64,000 bases of DNA from NCBI RefSeq assembly GCF_009725165.1, contig NZ_WNZW01000002.1, positions 434,001 to 498,000 of the forward strand, written 5' to 3'. This document shows positions 1 through 8,967 of this stretch, in pieces. Origin of the DNA: Paenibacillus woosongensis. Lineage in GTDB: Bacteria; Bacillota; Bacilli; Paenibacillales; Paenibacillaceae. How positions within the stretch are numbered: position 1 is the stretch's first letter; every line of letters starts with the position of its first letter. The notes under the pieces were generated by a model. It was given only the letters and a program-made list of their open reading frames with translations, did no database searches and had not been told where the DNA came from. Both the position numbers and the translations under genes were made by a program.

Positions 1-1187
1 CGGGCGAACTGCTCCATTTGCTCGGGGAGAAGGCTGCCAACGGGCAGTGCGTCCGGCTTGCTTCCCACCAGCGAGGCCGGAACCCATGCCGGTATTTTAT
101 TTCTCTCAAATTCGAAATACAACGATTTAAGGACAGGCAGATGCCCTGTAGTTTCATGCCACTCCCGTTGCCTGCCGGCTCCGGTCATTTCCTCAATCCA
201 CGCTCCTGCAGCTTCGGCATTTGGGCTCTTGGAGGAAACTACGAAGCTGCGCCCATAGCTCCACATTGCAGTGCCCGTATTCCCCGAATCGGGTATGAAC
301 GCCTCCATTCGCGGATGCTGCCCGTCTCTGATCTGTGATGCACGGGTAAGGCAAATCGCCACCTCGCCGTCATAAATACGCTTCCAAACGTTTGATGCAG
401 ATTGGGCTTCCGTATCATAACGAAGCAAATAAGGGCGAAGTTCTTCGAGGTACCGAATGCCTCGCTGCATCCCCTCAGACATTTCAAACGGCGGGCTTCC
501 TGCCGCCGCATTCCCGCCAAACTGCCAAAGCAAGGATAGAGCCGCGTAAGGCTCGCTAATATCCGCCGCTAAAAGACTGGGGATGCGGCTCTGTTTCTTG
601 AATGAGGATAAAAGCTTCTCCCAGTCGTCGGCCGATTGAGGAGGATGATCCAGCCCTAATTCCTTGATTAATGCGGGATTGTATGCGAATACATAAGGAT
701 CGGTATCAAAGGGGACTCCCCATAAGTAGCCATTCCATTCATTCTGGCCCAATGTTACGCTCAGTACCTCTCCTGATAAAGGGCTGGAGTAGTAGCGCTC
801 GGCAGGCAGCAGATACCCGCTGGACGCGAATTTCCGTATCCAGTCATTGTCCAGCAGCAGGACATCTGGAGATTCCCCCAATTCGAACTGCTGCAGTAAA
901 TCGCGGTACGATTCACCGGATGGCAAATTCACCAGTTCTACCTGATCCGCAAACTGATTCATATATTCATAGTTCCATTGCTGCAGACGCAGAAATTCTC
1001 CTTCATTCATTTGTACAGCAACTCGAAAATGCCCCGGCTCCTGAACCTCTTTTGGGTTCGGAAGAGATACGGGCTCAGGAATGACACCTTCCTCATTGCG
1101 GATAAGAGTCGACTGCTTACTTGGAGACAAGTTAATTAAAGCAAGTAAAAGGATAGCAAAAAGCACCCAATAATTTCTACGCTTCAC
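1..1187 (-). CDS. Extracellular solute-binding protein, family 1 (5' part, gene continues past the left edge)
   Basis: An open frame runs leftwards from a GTG at 1187 to the window edge without a stop, giving 395 residues of an incomplete protein. The GTG lies about 9 bases after a purine-rich GAGAGGAAG ribosome-binding site. Residues 5-20 are a hydrophobic signal or anchor segment. No lipobox cysteine follows, which is unusual because Gram-positive binding proteins are normally lipoproteins. The mature part has the layout of the maltose/sugar ABC binding proteins (SBP_bac_1): 'DVLLLDNDWIRKF', 'GVPFDTDPYVFAYNP' and a cycle of aromatic residues. It would capture a sugar-like ligand outside the membrane. 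The ligand cannot be read from sequence, and the partner permease is not in the window. Confidence 0.85.
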   Translation of the reverse strand, partial: MKRRNYWVLFAILLLALINLSPSKQSTLIRNEEGVIPEPVSLPNPKEVQEPGHFRVAVQMNEGEFLRLQQWNYEYMNQFADQVELVNLPSGESYRDLLQQFELGESPDVLLLDNDWIRKFASSGYLLPAERYYSSPLSGEVLSVTLGQNEWNGYLWGVPFDTDPYVFAYNPALIKELGLDHPPQSADDWEKLLSSFKKQSRIPSLLAADISEPYAALSLLWQFGGNAAAGSPPFEMSEGMQRGIRYLEELRPYLLRYDTEAQSASNVWKRIYDGEVAICLTRASQIRDGQHPRMEAFIPDSGNTGTAMWSYGRSFVVSSKSPNAEAAGAWIEEMTGAGRQREWHETTGHLPVLKSLYFEFERNKIPAWVPASLVGSKPDALPVGSLLPEQMEQFA

Positions 1188-1285
1188 ACCTGTTCTTCCT
1201 CTCTGGCGTTCCGATCGCCGTCCGGCATCCAATCAACCCTTATTGTAACAAATTACCTCATACTTTGTCCCCTACAAAACATGGC

Positions 1286-1320
1286 AAAAACCGCCGAATC
1301 TAAGTCCGGCGGCTCATTTT
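1286..1320 (-). terminator. Rho-independent terminator after ylaK
   Basis: The stem CCGCCG/CGGCGG (1291-1296 with 1307-1312) is followed on the minus strand by TTTTTG. It sits just beyond the ylaK stop and also separates ylaK from the binding-protein gene. Confidence 0.8.
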
Positions 1321-1350
1321 TAAATATTTTATTTTCAGAAATATACAAAA

Positions 1351-2682
1351 TTACAGCAAATCCGCGGCGGCCTGAGCCAATTTGGATCGTTCCCCCTTTT
1401 CCAAGGTGATATGGCCGCTCAGGCTTTGTTCTTTGAAGCGCTCCACCAGATAAGTCAGACCGTTGCTGGCGGAATCCAGATAAGGATGGTCGATTTGCTC
1501 AGGGTCACCGAGCAGTACAATTTTACTACCTTCTCCGACCCGAGATACGATGGTTTTCACTTCATGACGCGTCAAATTCTGGGCTTCATCCACAATAATG
1601 AACTGTCCTGGAATGGAGCGGCCTCTTATATAAGTCAGCGCCTCAACCTGTATGCTCCCGAGACCCATGAGGATCTTCTCGATATCCCCCGATTTCTTCG
1701 TATCAAATAAATACTCCAGGTTATCATAAATAGGCTGCATCCATGGCCGAAGCTTTTCTTCTTTCTCTCCGGGCAGGTATCCGATATCCTTCCCCATCGG
1801 AACGACGGGACGGGCAATCAACAACTTCTTATATTTATGCTCATCCTCTACCTTCAGTAATCCGGCGGCCAGAGCAAGCAAGGTCTTTCCAGTGCCGGCT
1901 TTACCTGTAATAGTCACAAGCGGGATTTCGTCATTTAACAGCAGCTCAAGGGCCATTCGCTGCTGGGCATTGCGTGCGCTGATCCCCCAGACGGGTTCAT
2001 TGCTGAGAAATAGCGGAGCAAGCTTTAGGCTATCCTCGCTGACCTTGAGCAGAGCTGACTTTCCACTGCCCATTTCATCCTTCAGGATAACGAATTCATG
2101 TGGATACAGCGGATAGGTTAGTCCCAGCGGCTTGATGGGTAGAGAGCGGTAGGAATAAAACTCGTCAATTACGCCGGGATGGACTTTGACGGTGGAGTAT
2201 CCGCCATACAGCTCGCTTGGACCCGCTGTGCGGTCGGAGAGGTAATCCTGGGCTGTTAGACCAAGTACGTCAGCCTTAATGCGGACAAGGACATCTTTAC
2301 TTACCAGCACGACTGTTTTAGAGGAGCCGAGCTCGGCTTCCTCAAGGTGGTAGTTAAGCGCGACAGCCAGAATCCGGTTATCGTTTGAAATATCCCCGAA
2401 CATCTCCTGTACTTTGGCGAAGCTGCGGTGGTTTAGCTCCACCTTCACCGTCCCGCCATTATGCAGCCTTACTCCATCGTGAAGATGTCCTGTTTCGCGA
2501 AGTCCGTCAAGCAGCCTGGAGACTCCCCGTGCATTTCGGCCCAGTTCGTCAGCGTTCCTCTTCTTAGAGTCGATTTCCTCCAGGACGATGGCCGGAATGA
2601 CGACCTCATGTTCCTCGAAGGCAAAAATCGCATTGGGATCATGCAGCAATACATTCGTATCCAATACAAATATCTTTTTCAC
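1351..2682 (-). CDS. ylaK: PIN domain plus PhoH-type ATPase (YlaK family)
   Basis: The 443-residue protein joins an N-terminal PIN ribonuclease domain to a PhoH ATPase domain. In the PIN domain, 'VLDTNVLLHDP' near residue 8 carries the first acidic residue of the metal site. In the PhoH domain, the Walker A motif GKAGTGKT is near residue 258 and the Walker B-like 'FIIVDEAQNL' near 364. The family is thought to couple helicase or ATPase activity to RNA cleavage, but its substrate is not established. I start at the GTG at 2682, six bases after GGAGGGG. A longer in-frame GTG at 2697 would overlap that ribosome-binding site. Divergent ylaJ lies upstream, as in B. subtilis. Confidence 0.9.
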   Translation of the reverse strand: MKKIFVLDTNVLLHDPNAIFAFEEHEVVIPAIVLEEIDSKKRNADELGRNARGVSRLLDGLRETGHLHDGVRLHNGGTVKVELNHRSFAKVQEMFGDISNDNRILAVALNYHLEEAELGSSKTVVLVSKDVLVRIKADVLGLTAQDYLSDRTAGPSELYGGYSTVKVHPGVIDEFYSYRSLPIKPLGLTYPLYPHEFVILKDEMGSGKSALLKVSEDSLKLAPLFLSNEPVWGISARNAQQRMALELLLNDEIPLVTITGKAGTGKTLLALAAGLLKVEDEHKYKKLLIARPVVPMGKDIGYLPGEKEEKLRPWMQPIYDNLEYLFDTKKSGDIEKILMGLGSIQVEALTYIRGRSIPGQFIIVDEAQNLTRHEVKTIVSRVGEGSKIVLLGDPEQIDHPYLDSASNGLTYLVERFKEQSLSGHITLEKGERSKLAQAAADLL

Positions 2683-2791
2683 AGTTATCCCCTCCACCGC
2701 TTGTCATTGCAGCCTATTTCATTTACATACATATTTCTTCCCGCTAGCGGGAAGCTTAAAGACAGACATTATTCCCGAAAGGACGATTAAC

Positions 2792-3445
2792 ATGCGAATA
2801 TGGCTGTGTTTGTTACTGGCGGCTATTCTTCTTGCAGGCTGTAATACAGCATCACAAAAGGCATCACCCTCTCCCCAAGGTCAACCTAACAACAACCCGC
2901 GGGCTCAAAGCACCGCACCAGGCAATACACCGTCGGCTCAAAACGCCGGCAACCAAAATCAAATTAATAAGCAAGCCCATCTGGAACAGCTCGTTAAGCG
3001 GGTGCCCGGTGTAAAGGGAGCTCGCTGTGTTGTTTTGGGCAATACAGCCGTAGTCGGCATCGATGTCGACGGCAAGCTGGAAAGAGCCCGCGTGGGTAAT
3101 ATCAAGTACACTGTTGCCGAGGCTCTGCGCAAGGATCCGCATGGAGCCGGTGCGATCGTCACCGCAGATGTCGATTTGAACAATCGCCTTGCGGAAATCG
3201 GCTCCAAGATCAGGCAAGGACACCCCGTATCCGGGTTTGCAACAGAGTTAGCCGATATTATCGGTCGAATCATGCCGCAAATGCCGAGGGATACCGTTCC
3301 GAGAACCGAAAACGATGTCCAGGGCCGCAAGCCGGGGGCTTCGGTAAACCAGCCTTCCACGCAAAGCCATACCTACAAATCCAAGGCAAACCAGAACAAA
3401 CAAAGAAATAACAATATGCAAATGGCTCCGCAAGGAAATCGATAG
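2792..3445 (+). CDS. ylaJ: YhcN/YlaJ family sporulation lipoprotein
   Basis: The 217-residue protein begins MRIWLCLLLAAILLAGC, a clear lipoprotein signal with lipobox LAGC and acylated Cys17. A Gln/Asn/Pro/Ser-rich linker (about 20-70) follows, then the conserved YhcN/YlaJ domain (about 70-165): 'VKRVPGVKGARCVVLGNTAVVGIDVD' region, 'VAEALRKDPHGAGAIVTAD'. The polar tail is Asn/Gln/Lys-rich. Members are made in sporulating cells and are found in the spore inner membrane; their molecular role is unknown. The start at 2792 has AAAGGA seven bases upstream. The reading frame is open further upstream to 2588, but that would bury the signal peptide. Confidence 0.9.
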   Translation: MRIWLCLLLAAILLAGCNTASQKASPSPQGQPNNNPRAQSTAPGNTPSAQNAGNQNQINKQAHLEQLVKRVPGVKGARCVVLGNTAVVGIDVDGKLERARVGNIKYTVAEALRKDPHGAGAIVTADVDLNNRLAEIGSKIRQGHPVSGFATELADIIGRIMPQMPRDTVPRTENDVQGRKPGASVNQPSTQSHTYKSKANQNKQRNNNMQMAPQGNR

Positions 3446-3458
3446 TTAGATGAGAACG

Positions 3459-3497
3459 AAAAAAAGCCCGGCGAAAAACAATTCGCTAGGCTTTTTT
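3459..3497. terminator. Bidirectional terminator between ylaJ and ylaL
   Basis: The hairpin AAAAAAGCC...GGCTTTTTT is flanked by A and T runs on both sides, so it can stop the convergent ylaJ and ylaL transcripts. The right arm includes the ylaL stop codon at 3486-3488. Confidence 0.85.
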
Positions 3498-3938
3498 CAT
3501 GGCTTCAAACACTTGTGCGTCCAGCATGTCCGCTGCACGGCGATCATAAACTTTATTGTACACAGGAGCAGCAACAAGCTGAGCTCCATAGAACAGAGCA
3601 TTGTGAACCGCCTCGATATGCACGTCGAAGCAGCACATCTTGAAAGGGACACTTTCAAGCGGGTCTTGAGCTACGGCCGCTCTGCCGTTAATGGCATAGA
3701 TCGTCCCTTCGCCAAAGACAGTAATCGTTACCTTCGGGTGAGCTTTGATATTGGCGACCAGCCGCGAACGATGGTCAAGAGCAAGGCGAAGCGTGGAATA
3801 ATCCAGTGCGTAGACCCAGGAAATCGCGCTTGAAGTCGGCCCGCCGGACTCGATATCTACGGTGCTCAATAATACAAACATCTCGGACTGGAAAGCGGTG
3901 TATAAAGGTTCGGATAACTGCGTAACGATATCAGACAT
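3486..3938 (-). CDS. ylaL: Pyridoxamine 5'-phosphate oxidase-like flavin-binding protein (YlaL type)
   Basis: The 150-residue protein has the split-barrel flavin-binding fold of the PNPOx-like family: 'FVLLSTVDIESGGPTSSAIS' forms the first strands, followed by 'RLALDHRSRLVANIKAHPKVTI' and the 'GRAAVAQDP' strand. Members bind FMN, F420 or heme, and most are not true pyridoxamine oxidases. The start ATG is preceded by TAGGAGGG. It lies next to ylaJ/ylaK, matching the place of ylaL in B. subtilis. The symbol rests on that context as well as on family resemblance. Substrate unknown. Confidence 0.8.
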   Translation of the reverse strand: MSDIVTQLSEPLYTAFQSEMFVLLSTVDIESGGPTSSAISWVYALDYSTLRLALDHRSRLVANIKAHPKVTITVFGEGTIYAINGRAAVAQDPLESVPFKMCCFDVHIEAVHNALFYGAQLVAAPVYNKVYDRRAADMLDAQVFEAMKKA

Positions 3939-4008
3939 GAACCAGCCCTCCTATACAATCCTTCTATATGATTGTATTATAGCATGCTGCAAAACTTGCC
4001 TTCAATCA

Positions 4009-5097
4009 TCAGTTGCCTGCTACCGCGGCCTCCGCATCCCCGGTTTCACTGGCCGCCGGCCTGTTGCCCGAGAGCTCATCCTTCAGGGCCTGCTTAGCCT
4101 GCTCGAACTCGTCCTTGTTCAAATAAACGTATGGGCTCTTCCATTGGCCGGTGACCGGCATGAACGCCACATTTTCCTTGGATATGTTCCAATAGGCTGA
4201 AATGATGTTCTTCATTTGTTGGGATTCCAGATCCGTCTCCATATTCTTACCGACCGACTGGATTACTTTCCCGGCACCAAGCACACCGTCAAGCGATTTA
4301 GCCTGGTCGATGAGGGCATGCAGCACTTCATTCTGGCGGCGGTTGCGGTCGAAGTCATCGGAAGCCTTCGTTCTTGGACTGCAGTTAGATTTGCGGTACC
4401 GGACATAGCCGAGCGCATCCTCTCCCGATAAATGCTGTTGTCCCTTCTTCAGGTTGATGTTCGTATTATCCGCACGGTCGCGGTAACACATATCCGCATC
4501 AACATTGATATCGACGCCGCCAAGCGCATCCACAACATCACGGAAGCCCTGGAAATTCAATACGGTGACGTAATCGATGTCCAGATCGAAATATTTACTC
4601 ATCATCGTTTTCATCTCATATTTGGCTGTAATTCCTGACTTCTTCTCCTGGACGAGAAAATTCGGATAATAAGCATTCAGTTTGTCAGGCTTGTATCCCT
4701 TAAGCTCCAGCAGCGTATCACGCGGCAGCGATACTACGGTAGCCGATTTTGTGTCGGGATTCATGGCGATGACCATCATCACGTCGGTAAGATGCGTCTT
4801 CGTCTCCGGACGGTAGTCTGTCCCCAATAGCAGCATCGTCAGTGGTTTGACTTTGGCCGACTGCTGCGGCGCAACCTTCTCGTCGGTTCCGGTTTCCTCA
4901 ATGACCTGATCGATCGTGACGGACAAATAGCCGATGTACACGCCTACGCCGAGTGCCAGTACAACCATCAAGGCCAGCAGCGTTCGCAGAAATATCTGGA
5001 ATCCGCTGGCTTTCTTTTTCTTCTTGCGAGAGCCTTTTTTAGGTGACTTTCTATGGCTTTGCTCCCGAGGAGGCAGGCCACTACGTGTAGAACTCAT
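4009..5097 (-). CDS. LytR-CpsA-Psr (LCP) family cell-wall ligase
   Basis: The 362-residue protein starts with a very basic cytoplasmic tail (KKGSRKKKKK). One transmembrane helix (about 35-58) follows, then an extracellular LCP domain from about residue 85. LCP signatures are visible: 'LLLGTDYRPETKTHLTDVMM', 'VSLPRDTLL' with the phosphate-binding arginine, 'GGVDINVD', and 'RYRKSN...DFDRNRRQ'. LCP enzymes transfer undecaprenyl-linked wall teichoic acid or other anionic glycopolymers onto peptidoglycan. The C-terminal tail is Ala/Gly/Glu-rich. It stands alone between ylaL and ylaH, a position not shared with B. subtilis. Which polymer it attaches cannot be told. Confidence 0.9.
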   Translation of the reverse strand: MSSTRSGLPPREQSHRKSPKKGSRKKKKKASGFQIFLRTLLALMVVLALGVGVYIGYLSVTIDQVIEETGTDEKVAPQQSAKVKPLTMLLLGTDYRPETKTHLTDVMMVIAMNPDTKSATVVSLPRDTLLELKGYKPDKLNAYYPNFLVQEKKSGITAKYEMKTMMSKYFDLDIDYVTVLNFQGFRDVVDALGGVDINVDADMCYRDRADNTNINLKKGQQHLSGEDALGYVRYRKSNCSPRTKASDDFDRNRRQNEVLHALIDQAKSLDGVLGAGKVIQSVGKNMETDLESQQMKNIISAYWNISKENVAFMPVTGQWKSPYVYLNKDEFEQAKQALKDELSGNRPAASETGDAEAAVAGN

Positions 5098-5199
5098 GGA
5101 TTAAAACACCTTTTTCATGTGAATTAGCAATTTGACCTACAATCCTAAAAACGTATCTGCACTTCAAATAGTTACAAGCCTTATCCCCGCTGCCAGTTA

Positions 5200-5517
5200 T
5201 TACGGAGCATTTCCTCCGTCTCCCCCCACGGCGGATGAGCTGTTTTTCTTATTCCGGCGCCCCTCCACAAAATAGCGGATGCGCACCATGAGCATAAGAG
5301 CAACTGCTACGAGAAGACACTGGATGATCGGCAGCTTGTCGATTTGAAAAATGAGCAGCATGAAAGAGCCGATCGCCATCAACACGTACAAGATGACTTC
5401 TTTCCATAAGGGCAGCTTCTGCTGAGCCCGAAACACCTTATTGTACACGAAAGTAACCAATACAAAAATGAGAATATACGCGATCACCGGGTGATCGGCA
5501 AACCATTGTTGCAACAT
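5200..5517 (-). CDS. ylaH: YlaH-like membrane protein
   Basis: The 105-residue protein has three predicted hydrophobic helices (about 10-27, 39-57, 60-80) and a polar, charged C-terminal tail. The N-terminal 'FADHPVIAYILIFVLVTFVYNKVF' region matches the YlaH-like family, as does its place just downstream of typA. The start ATG has AAGGAGGG at good spacing. Function unknown. Confidence 0.85.
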   Translation of the reverse strand: MLQQWFADHPVIAYILIFVLVTFVYNKVFRAQQKLPLWKEVILYVLMAIGSFMLLIFQIDKLPIIQCLLVAVALMLMVRIRYFVEGRRNKKNSSSAVGGDGGNAP

Positions 5518-5575
5518 AGTTCCCTCCTTCGAGGCAGTAGCATCGTTATAGTTTTCTTACAGCCTTACTTTACCA

Positions 5576-7417
5576 TTATAAGTTGGCTTCGGACATTTTG
5601 CGATGTTTTTCGGCACGCTCGCGTTCGCTCTTGTTCAAAACTTTCTTCCGCAAGCGAATGTTTTTGGGAGTAATCTCGCAATATTCGTCATCGTTGAGGT
5701 ATTCCAGCGCCTGCTCCAAGGAGAAAATCCGTGGCGTCTTCATCTTCACCGTATCTTCTTTCGTCGCCGAACGAACGTTAGTCAACTGCTTTTCTTTACA
5801 AATATTCACGACGATATCATTATCGCGGTTATGCTCTCCGACGATCATCCCTTCGTATATCTCCGAGCCGGGCTCGAGGAACAGCACGCCGCGATCTTCG
5901 ATCGACAGAATGCCGTACGTAGTCGACACGCCGTTTTCGCTGGAAACGAGAACCCCCTGATGACGTCCTCCGACTTGTCCGCCAACGAACGGTCCATAGC
6001 TGTCGAACGCATGGTTCATGATGCCGTAACCTCGGGTGAGCGTCAGGAAATGCGTGCCGTAACCGATCAGGCCCCGGGCAGGAATGAGGAACTCCAGGCG
6101 AACCTGTCCGTTGCCGCTATTGATCATGTTGACCATTTCCGCTTTGCGCGAACCCAGACTTTCCATAACCGTTCCCATATGCTCCTCCGGTACATCGATA
6201 AGCAGGCGTTCGATCGGCTCCATCTTAACTCCGTCGATTTCCTTCACGATCACTTCCGGCTTGGATACCTGAAGCTCATATCCCTCGCGGCGCATATTCT
6301 CTATCAGTATGCCGAGATGCAATTCTCCCCGTCCCGACACGATAAAGGCATCCGGGCTATCCGTCTCATCTACCCGGAGGGATACATCGGTCTCAAGTTC
6401 CTTCATCAGACGCTCCCGCAGCTTGCGGGAAGTAACCCATTTTCCTTCGCGGCCCGCAAACGGGCTATTGTTGACAAGGAAGGTCATCTGCAGAGTCGGC
6501 TCGTCGATTTTGAGCACCGGCAAGGCTTCCGGATGATTCGGGTCAGCGATCGTCTCGCCGATGTTGATATCTTTAATACCGGCAATCGCTACGATATCGC
6601 CTGCTCCGGCTTCATCGATTTCGACGCGGTTAAGGCCCTGGAAGCCGAACAGCTTCTCGATCCGGGCGGATTTTTTGCCGCCTTCGCGCGTCATGACCGC
6701 AACCGGCTGGCCTTGACGGATGACCCCGCGGTTAACCCGGCCAATCGCGATACGTCCTAAATATTCGTTATAATCCATCAGCGTTACAAGGAATTGCAGC
6801 GGCTCTTCCACGTTCTCCGTCGGCGCCGGAATATGATCGATAATCGTATCATACAGCGCCTGCATATTGCTGTCCTGCTTCTCCGGATCCAAGCTGGAGG
6901 TGCCGTTCAAAGCGGATGCATACACGACGGGGAATTCCAGCTGTTCGTCATTGGCCTCAAGCTCGATGAACAAATCAAGCACCTCATCGATGACTTCCGA
7001 TGGGCGAGCGGCCGGACGGTCGATCTTATTTACGACAACGATCGGGGTAAGCTGATGCTCCAGTGCTTTGCTAAGCACGAATTTCGTCTGCGGCATGCAG
7101 CCTTCATAAGCGTCAACTACGAGCAGAACACCGTCTACCATTTTCATAATCCGTTCCACTTCTCCGCCAAAGTCGGCGTGTCCCGGCGTATCGACGATAT
7201 TGATTAAATAGTCTTTGTACGTAATTGCCGTATTCTTCGCCAAAATCGTAATACCGCGCTCACGCTCCAAATCATTGTTATCCATCACGCGCTCTTGTAC
7301 AGTTTCATTATCGCGGTAAATGCCGGACTGCTGAAGCAGCTTGTCGACAAGCGTTGTTTTGCCATGATCGACGTGAGCAATAATGGCTATATTGCGAATA
7401 TTGTTTCTATCATGCAT
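5576..7417 (-). CDS. typA: Translational GTPase TypA/BipA
   Basis: The 613-residue ribosome-associated GTPase supports 50S subunit assembly and stress or low-temperature growth. It shows G1 '[15 protein letters not shown]' (residues 14-28), switch II '[11 protein letters not shown]', 'NKIDRP', an EF-G-like domain III/V, and the BipA-specific C-terminal domain with '[18 protein letters not shown]' and '[13 protein letters not shown]'. Length matches the family. I choose the ATG at 7417, preceded by GGAGAAAACTT. The frame is open upstream to 7483, but that extension is not conserved in the family. Confidence 0.97.
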   Translation of the reverse strand: MHDRNNIRNIAIIAHVDHGKTTLVDKLLQQSGIYRDNETVQERVMDNNDLERERGITILAKNTAITYKDYLINIVDTPGHADFGGEVERIMKMVDGVLLVVDAYEGCMPQTKFVLSKALEHQLTPIVVVNKIDRPAARPSEVIDEVLDLFIELEANDEQLEFPVVYASALNGTSSLDPEKQDSNMQALYDTIIDHIPAPTENVEEPLQFLVTLMDYNEYLGRIAIGRVNRGVIRQGQPVAVMTREGGKKSARIEKLFGFQGLNRVEIDEAGAGDIVAIAGIKDINIGETIADPNHPEALPVLKIDEPTLQMTFLVNNSPFAGREGKWVTSRKLRERLMKELETDVSLRVDETDSPDAFIVSGRGELHLGILIENMRREGYELQVSKPEVIVKEIDGVKMEPIERLLIDVPEEHMGTVMESLGSRKAEMVNMINSGNGQVRLEFLIPARGLIGYGTHFLTLTRGYGIMNHAFDSYGPFVGGQVGGRHQGVLVSSENGVSTTYGILSIEDRGVLFLEPGSEIYEGMIVGEHNRDNDIVVNICKEKQLTNVRSATKEDTVKMKTPRIFSLEQALEYLNDDEYCEITPKNIRLRKKVLNKSERERAEKHRKMSEANL

Positions 7418-7490
7418 AAGTTTTCTCCAAATCCTTTCATGTCTGCGTCTTTGCAGTAAATTGACATATACCGACTGGTCCACCCAAAGA

Positions 7491-7516
7491 AGCGCCGGAC
7501 GAAAACTTCCGACGCT
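7491..7516 (-). terminator. Probable terminator upstream of typA
   Basis: An imperfect hairpin, AGCGCCGGA with TCCGACGCT (one mismatch), lies between the membrane-protein gene at 7574 and typA. On the minus strand it is followed by TCTTT only, so it is a weak candidate. Confidence 0.45.
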
Positions 7517-7573
7517 AACCTATCCTTAATATTATACGCAAAACCAGAATTAATTCAAGAACTTTCCAGAGAT

Positions 7574-8071
7574 CTACCAGATTCGGCGGCTATTCCCGCG
7601 GTTTACAATCAGCCAGATCCCAGCGGCGATCATTACGATCGCCAGCAGATAAACAAAGGAAAAGGCGAACAGGCTCCAGCCCAGTAAGAAGATGGAAACA
7701 GCAGCGAGCACAATGGCCGTCAACAGCATACCGCTCTGACGCTGCGTTGAATACGCATAATACTCAAACAAGCCTACCGCAATGCCAAGTATAAATGCCG
7801 GCCATAATCTGTAGAACAGGAACGTCCAGCCCCCAATGATGCCTATAAAGAACAGAATGGAGTATATGACAAGAATCCCCGCAGGCAGCAGCAATTCGGC
7901 AGAAGCTCTTCTGGAGATAACCCATATATGCAGCAGGATGCCGGGAATCAAAAGAATCAGCGGCCACAGCGCTTTTCCGAGAAAGCTGAATACTCCCCAC
8001 TTCCCAAGCAAAATGATGACTCCCGCAGCTAAGATCAGTATGCCGGTCATAAGCTTGTTGTTGTCGGACAT
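7574..8071 (-). CDS. Small polytopic membrane protein, LiaF/LiaI-type transmembrane repeat
   Basis: The 165-residue protein is almost entirely hydrophobic, with about six short transmembrane segments in three pairs. Pieces such as 'GILILAAGVIILLGKWGVF' and 'ALWPLILLIPGILL' resemble the N-terminal membrane module of the LiaF/DUF5668 family. The soluble LiaF C-terminal domain is absent. I start at the ATG at 8071, with GGAAGG about ten bases upstream. The in-frame GTG at 8083 directly abuts that site. No function can be assigned. Confidence 0.65.
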   Translation of the reverse strand: MSDNNKLMTGILILAAGVIILLGKWGVFSFLGKALWPLILLIPGILLHIWVISRRASAELLLPAGILVIYSILFFIGIIGGWTFLFYRLWPAFILGIAVGLFEYYAYSTQRQSGMLLTAIVLAAVSIFLLGWSLFAFSFVYLLAIVMIAAGIWLIVNRGNSRRIW

Positions 8072-8170
8072 TCTGTCACTCACCTTCCAATTGACAATTA
8101 CGGACAGGACTACCCTTTTTGTGCCATCCTTATTCCAGTTTATATGAAGAAGAGCGAAAACGCTACTCCC

Positions 8171-8824
8171 TCATGTCGCTTTATAATTGCCGATCCAACC
8201 GAACATAATAACAAGCGCAGCAAGAATGACCGGAATCCATCCGTGTACGGATGGCAGCATTTCTGTCAATAATACGCCTAATTTTGCATCCTTTATCAGC
8301 ATTTCCCCGGCCGTATAACCTAATATGCCTGCGCCGGCGAATGTCAATATTGGAAACCGCTGCAGCCATCCTGTAATGATATTACTTCCCCAAATCACAA
8401 TGGGTATACTTATGGCAATGCCTATAATCAGTATCGCAAGGTCTCCGTCAGCCAAAGCAGCAATCGCCAGTACATTGTCCAGACTCATGATAAAATCGGC
8501 CAACAGTATCGTTTGTATCGCCTTCCAAATCGTGTCCGCGTGGCTTCTTGTCGAATCGTTATCCCGGTGCTGGAGCAGATTAAAAGCAATCGTACCTAGC
8601 AGCACTCCCCCAATGGCTTGAATATAGGGAATTTTGAGCAAAATCGTCGCCAGCCATGTCAGGATGCAGCGCATCAGCACCGCGCCAAGCGCTCCCCACC
8701 ATACGGCTTGCCTGCGCTGCTGAAGGGGAAGATTTCTGCTGGCCATGGCGATAACGACAGCATTGTCACCGCTAAGCACCAAATTAATAATAAGGATTTC
8801 GGTTAACAATATTACATGCTCCAT
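8171..8824 (-). CDS. TerC family integral membrane protein (copy 1)
   Basis: The 217-residue protein has about seven transmembrane helices and the TerC signatures 'LVLSGDNAVVIAMASRNLP' (about 14-32) and 'LADFIMSLDNVLAIAALADGD'. The paired Asp-Asn motifs lie inside the membrane. Several TerC members export manganese and help to metallate secreted proteins; others are linked to tellurite resistance. Starting at the ATG at 8824 uses the strong site GGGAGGGAT. A second terC is divergently transcribed from the same intergenic region. Confidence 0.9.
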   Translation of the reverse strand: MEHVILLTEILIINLVLSGDNAVVIAMASRNLPLQQRRQAVWWGALGAVLMRCILTWLATILLKIPYIQAIGGVLLGTIAFNLLQHRDNDSTRSHADTIWKAIQTILLADFIMSLDNVLAIAALADGDLAILIIGIAISIPIVIWGSNIITGWLQRFPILTFAGAGILGYTAGEMLIKDAKLGVLLTEMLPSVHGWIPVILAALVIMFGWIGNYKAT

Positions 8825-8967
8825 AGGCTTATCCCTCCCATACACTTGTATGAGGGGATGTGCCAAGCTATACCCTTTCTTTTACAAAAACAACACTGGA
8901 CAAAAACCATTTTTAGTGAATAAATAATAAAGTGCATGGCAAAAAATTTATGGAAGAAGTGACCGTA
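8825..8967. promoter_or_regulatory. Shared upstream region of the two divergent terC genes
   Basis: On the minus strand, CATACA-AG-TGTATG forms a hairpin, extended by ATCCC/GGGAT. Its 3' arm includes the GGGAGGGAT ribosome-binding site of the left terC. Translation of that gene could therefore be gated by RNA folding. I looked for the yybP-ykoY manganese riboswitch often found before terC genes and did not find its conserved core. Confidence 0.4.

Noticed and set aside
5603-6760. 385-residue plus-strand frame
   Set aside because: It lies entirely antisense to typA and has no start signal or recognisable domain.
8825-8967. yybP-ykoY manganese riboswitch before terC
   Set aside because: I looked for its conserved core on both strands and did not find it.
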